IMG/VR virus record: IMGVR_UViG_3300028025_005669
Span: 1 to 20,920 of that record
Strand: one strand, 5' to 3'
Source: a virus
Length of the DNA: 20,920 nucleotides
Positions within the stretch are counted from its first letter, which is position 1, and each line of letters opens with the position of its first letter. The translations under genes and the position numbers were made by a program. This document shows positions 20,145 to 20,920 of the stretch, one piece after another. Below the pieces are notes generated by a model that made no database searches, had not been told where the DNA came from, and saw only the letters and a program-made list of their open reading frames with translations.

Positions 20145-20920
20145 ATGGATTTAAACATCGCAAAACAGAAGCTTGCTGCTTCACAAAACAAAGGTGGTCA
20201 ACAACGCGAGCGTATTGATTACACCAAAATTTTCTTTAAACCTAAAGCTGGTAAGTACCAAGTACGTATTCTACCAAGCAAATTTGACAAATCATGGCCT
20301 ATCCGTGAAGTACAATTCCATTATGGGTTTGCTAAAGGACCAATTTTGTCATTGACAAACTGGAGTGAAGCCGATCCGATTGCTGACTTTGCAAAACAAC
20401 TTCGCAAATCAGGCGACAAGGAAGATTGGCAATTGGCAAATAAAATCTCTCCTAAATCACGTTTCTTTGCTGCTGTAATCGTACGTGGTGAAGAGCATTT
20501 GGGCGCTCGTTTGTGGGAATTTGGTAAATTGACTCATGATCAACTTCTCGGCATCGCTGCAGATGATGATTATGGTGATTTTACAGACATCACAGATGGT
20601 AGAGACTTCACAATTGAAGCAACTGAAGACGTCATTGCTGGTAGGAAAGGTATTAAGTGTAATCTTCGTATTAAACCTAAAACCACTCCAATCTCAGAAG
20701 ACGGTGCTTTGGTAACTAAATTGCTCGAAGAACAACCAGACATCTTGGGTATTAATCGTAAATACTCTTATGATCAACTTAAGGATGTATTGGCTAAATG
20801 GTTGAATCCTGAAGAAGAACCAGCTGCAACTGAAGCTCCAATCGCATCAAAAGATGAGGACGAAGATGATTTCATTACTGAAATTAACAAACCAGTAACA
20901 CCAGCTTACTCACTCGAAAC
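20145..20920 (+). CDS. 32: Single-stranded DNA-binding protein, gp32-like (3' end beyond window)
   Basis: The frame is open from ATG 20145 to the window edge (258 full codons). The N-terminal helix MDLNIAKQKLAASQNK is followed by the T4 gp32-type core start YTKIFFKPKAGKYQVRILPS, where T4 has a similar 'FxPxxGxxxxRxLP' segment. The core continues with KSRFFAAVIVRGEEHLGARLWEFG and the DYGDFTDITDGRDFTIE region, typical of the OB fold. Near the end is an acidic stretch, KDEDEDDFITEI, as in gp32, which uses its acidic tail to contact replication proteins. The zinc-binding Cys/His set of T4 gp32 is absent; I see a single Cys. T4 gp32 has 301 residues, so some 30-50 residues may be missing. Confidence 0.88.
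   Translation, partial: MDLNIAKQKLAASQNKGGQQRERIDYTKIFFKPKAGKYQVRILPSKFDKSWPIREVQFHYGFAKGPILSLTNWSEADPIADFAKQLRKSGDKEDWQLANKISPKSRFFAAVIVRGEEHLGARLWEFGKLTHDQLLGIAADDDYGDFTDITDGRDFTIEATEDVIAGRKGIKCNLRIKPKTTPISEDGALVTKLLEEQPDILGINRKYSYDQLKDVLAKWLNPEEEPAATEAPIASKDEDEDDFITEINKPVTPAYSLE

Noticed and set aside
1-20920. tRNA genes, CRISPR arrays, insertion sequences
   Set aside because: Reading both strands by eye gave no cloverleaf candidate, no regular repeat-spacer pattern and no transposase or terminal repeats. A covariance-model search would be needed to exclude a tRNA fully.

Overview
The window is a stretch of a T4-like (contractile-tailed) phage genome. Every gene lies on the + strand and is tightly packed, with 1-10 base overlaps common. 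The DNA is AT-rich and the proteins are rich in Lys, Ile and Asn. The sheath, tube, tape measure, gp26-like, gp53-like and gp32-like proteins place it in the T4 superfamily. Most start codons are preceded by A-rich leaders with no Shine-Dalgarno sequence, which is typical of Bacteroidetes, so a Bacteroidetes host (marine or freshwater Flavobacteriia type) is a reasonable inference. No host gene proves it.

Layout. (1) 1-126: the end of an unidentified, probably virion, protein. (2) 168-3317: a translationally coupled accessory operon with a sulfotransferase, a GT9-type glycosyltransferase, an APS kinase, an HxGH nucleotidyltransferase, a small HAD phosphatase and a DUF2061 membrane protein. 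It reads as a glycan or sulfate-modification module that makes and uses PAPS. (3) 3373-4640: four small proteins of unknown role (a membrane-anchored Lys-rich protein, an unknown, a zinc-ribbon protein and a coiled coil). (4) 4718-8043: tail sheath and tail tube, split by a GIY-YIG homing endonuclease. (5) 8123-8797: an unknown gene set between two hairpins. (6) 8938-12004: a gp26-like protein, an overlapping gp51-like frame that seems reachable only by ribosomal frameshifting, then the tape measure protein. (7) 12036-17992: baseplate and hub genes, including a 973-residue hub protein with a C-terminal M23 peptidase. (8) 18029-19753: a compact, divergent family-A DNA polymerase-like protein and an unknown. 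(9) 19753-20088: a small beta-rich, virion-like protein. (10) 20145 to the end: a gp32-like ssDNA-binding protein, cut by the window edge.

How the parts work together. The sheath, tube, chaperone frames, tape measure, tube-cap and hub genes form one late tail-assembly block. A motif, ATATTTAT(A), recurs just upstream of virion genes at about ten places and is probably the late promoter -10 element. Two control devices stand out. The first is a hairpin that hides a strong Shine-Dalgarno sequence before the homing endonuclease, with the late-promoter motif inside its loop. The second is a T7 slippery run that would fuse the gp26-like and gp51-like frames at the position where other phages place their frameshifted tail chaperones. 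All assignments come from reading motifs; no database search was run.
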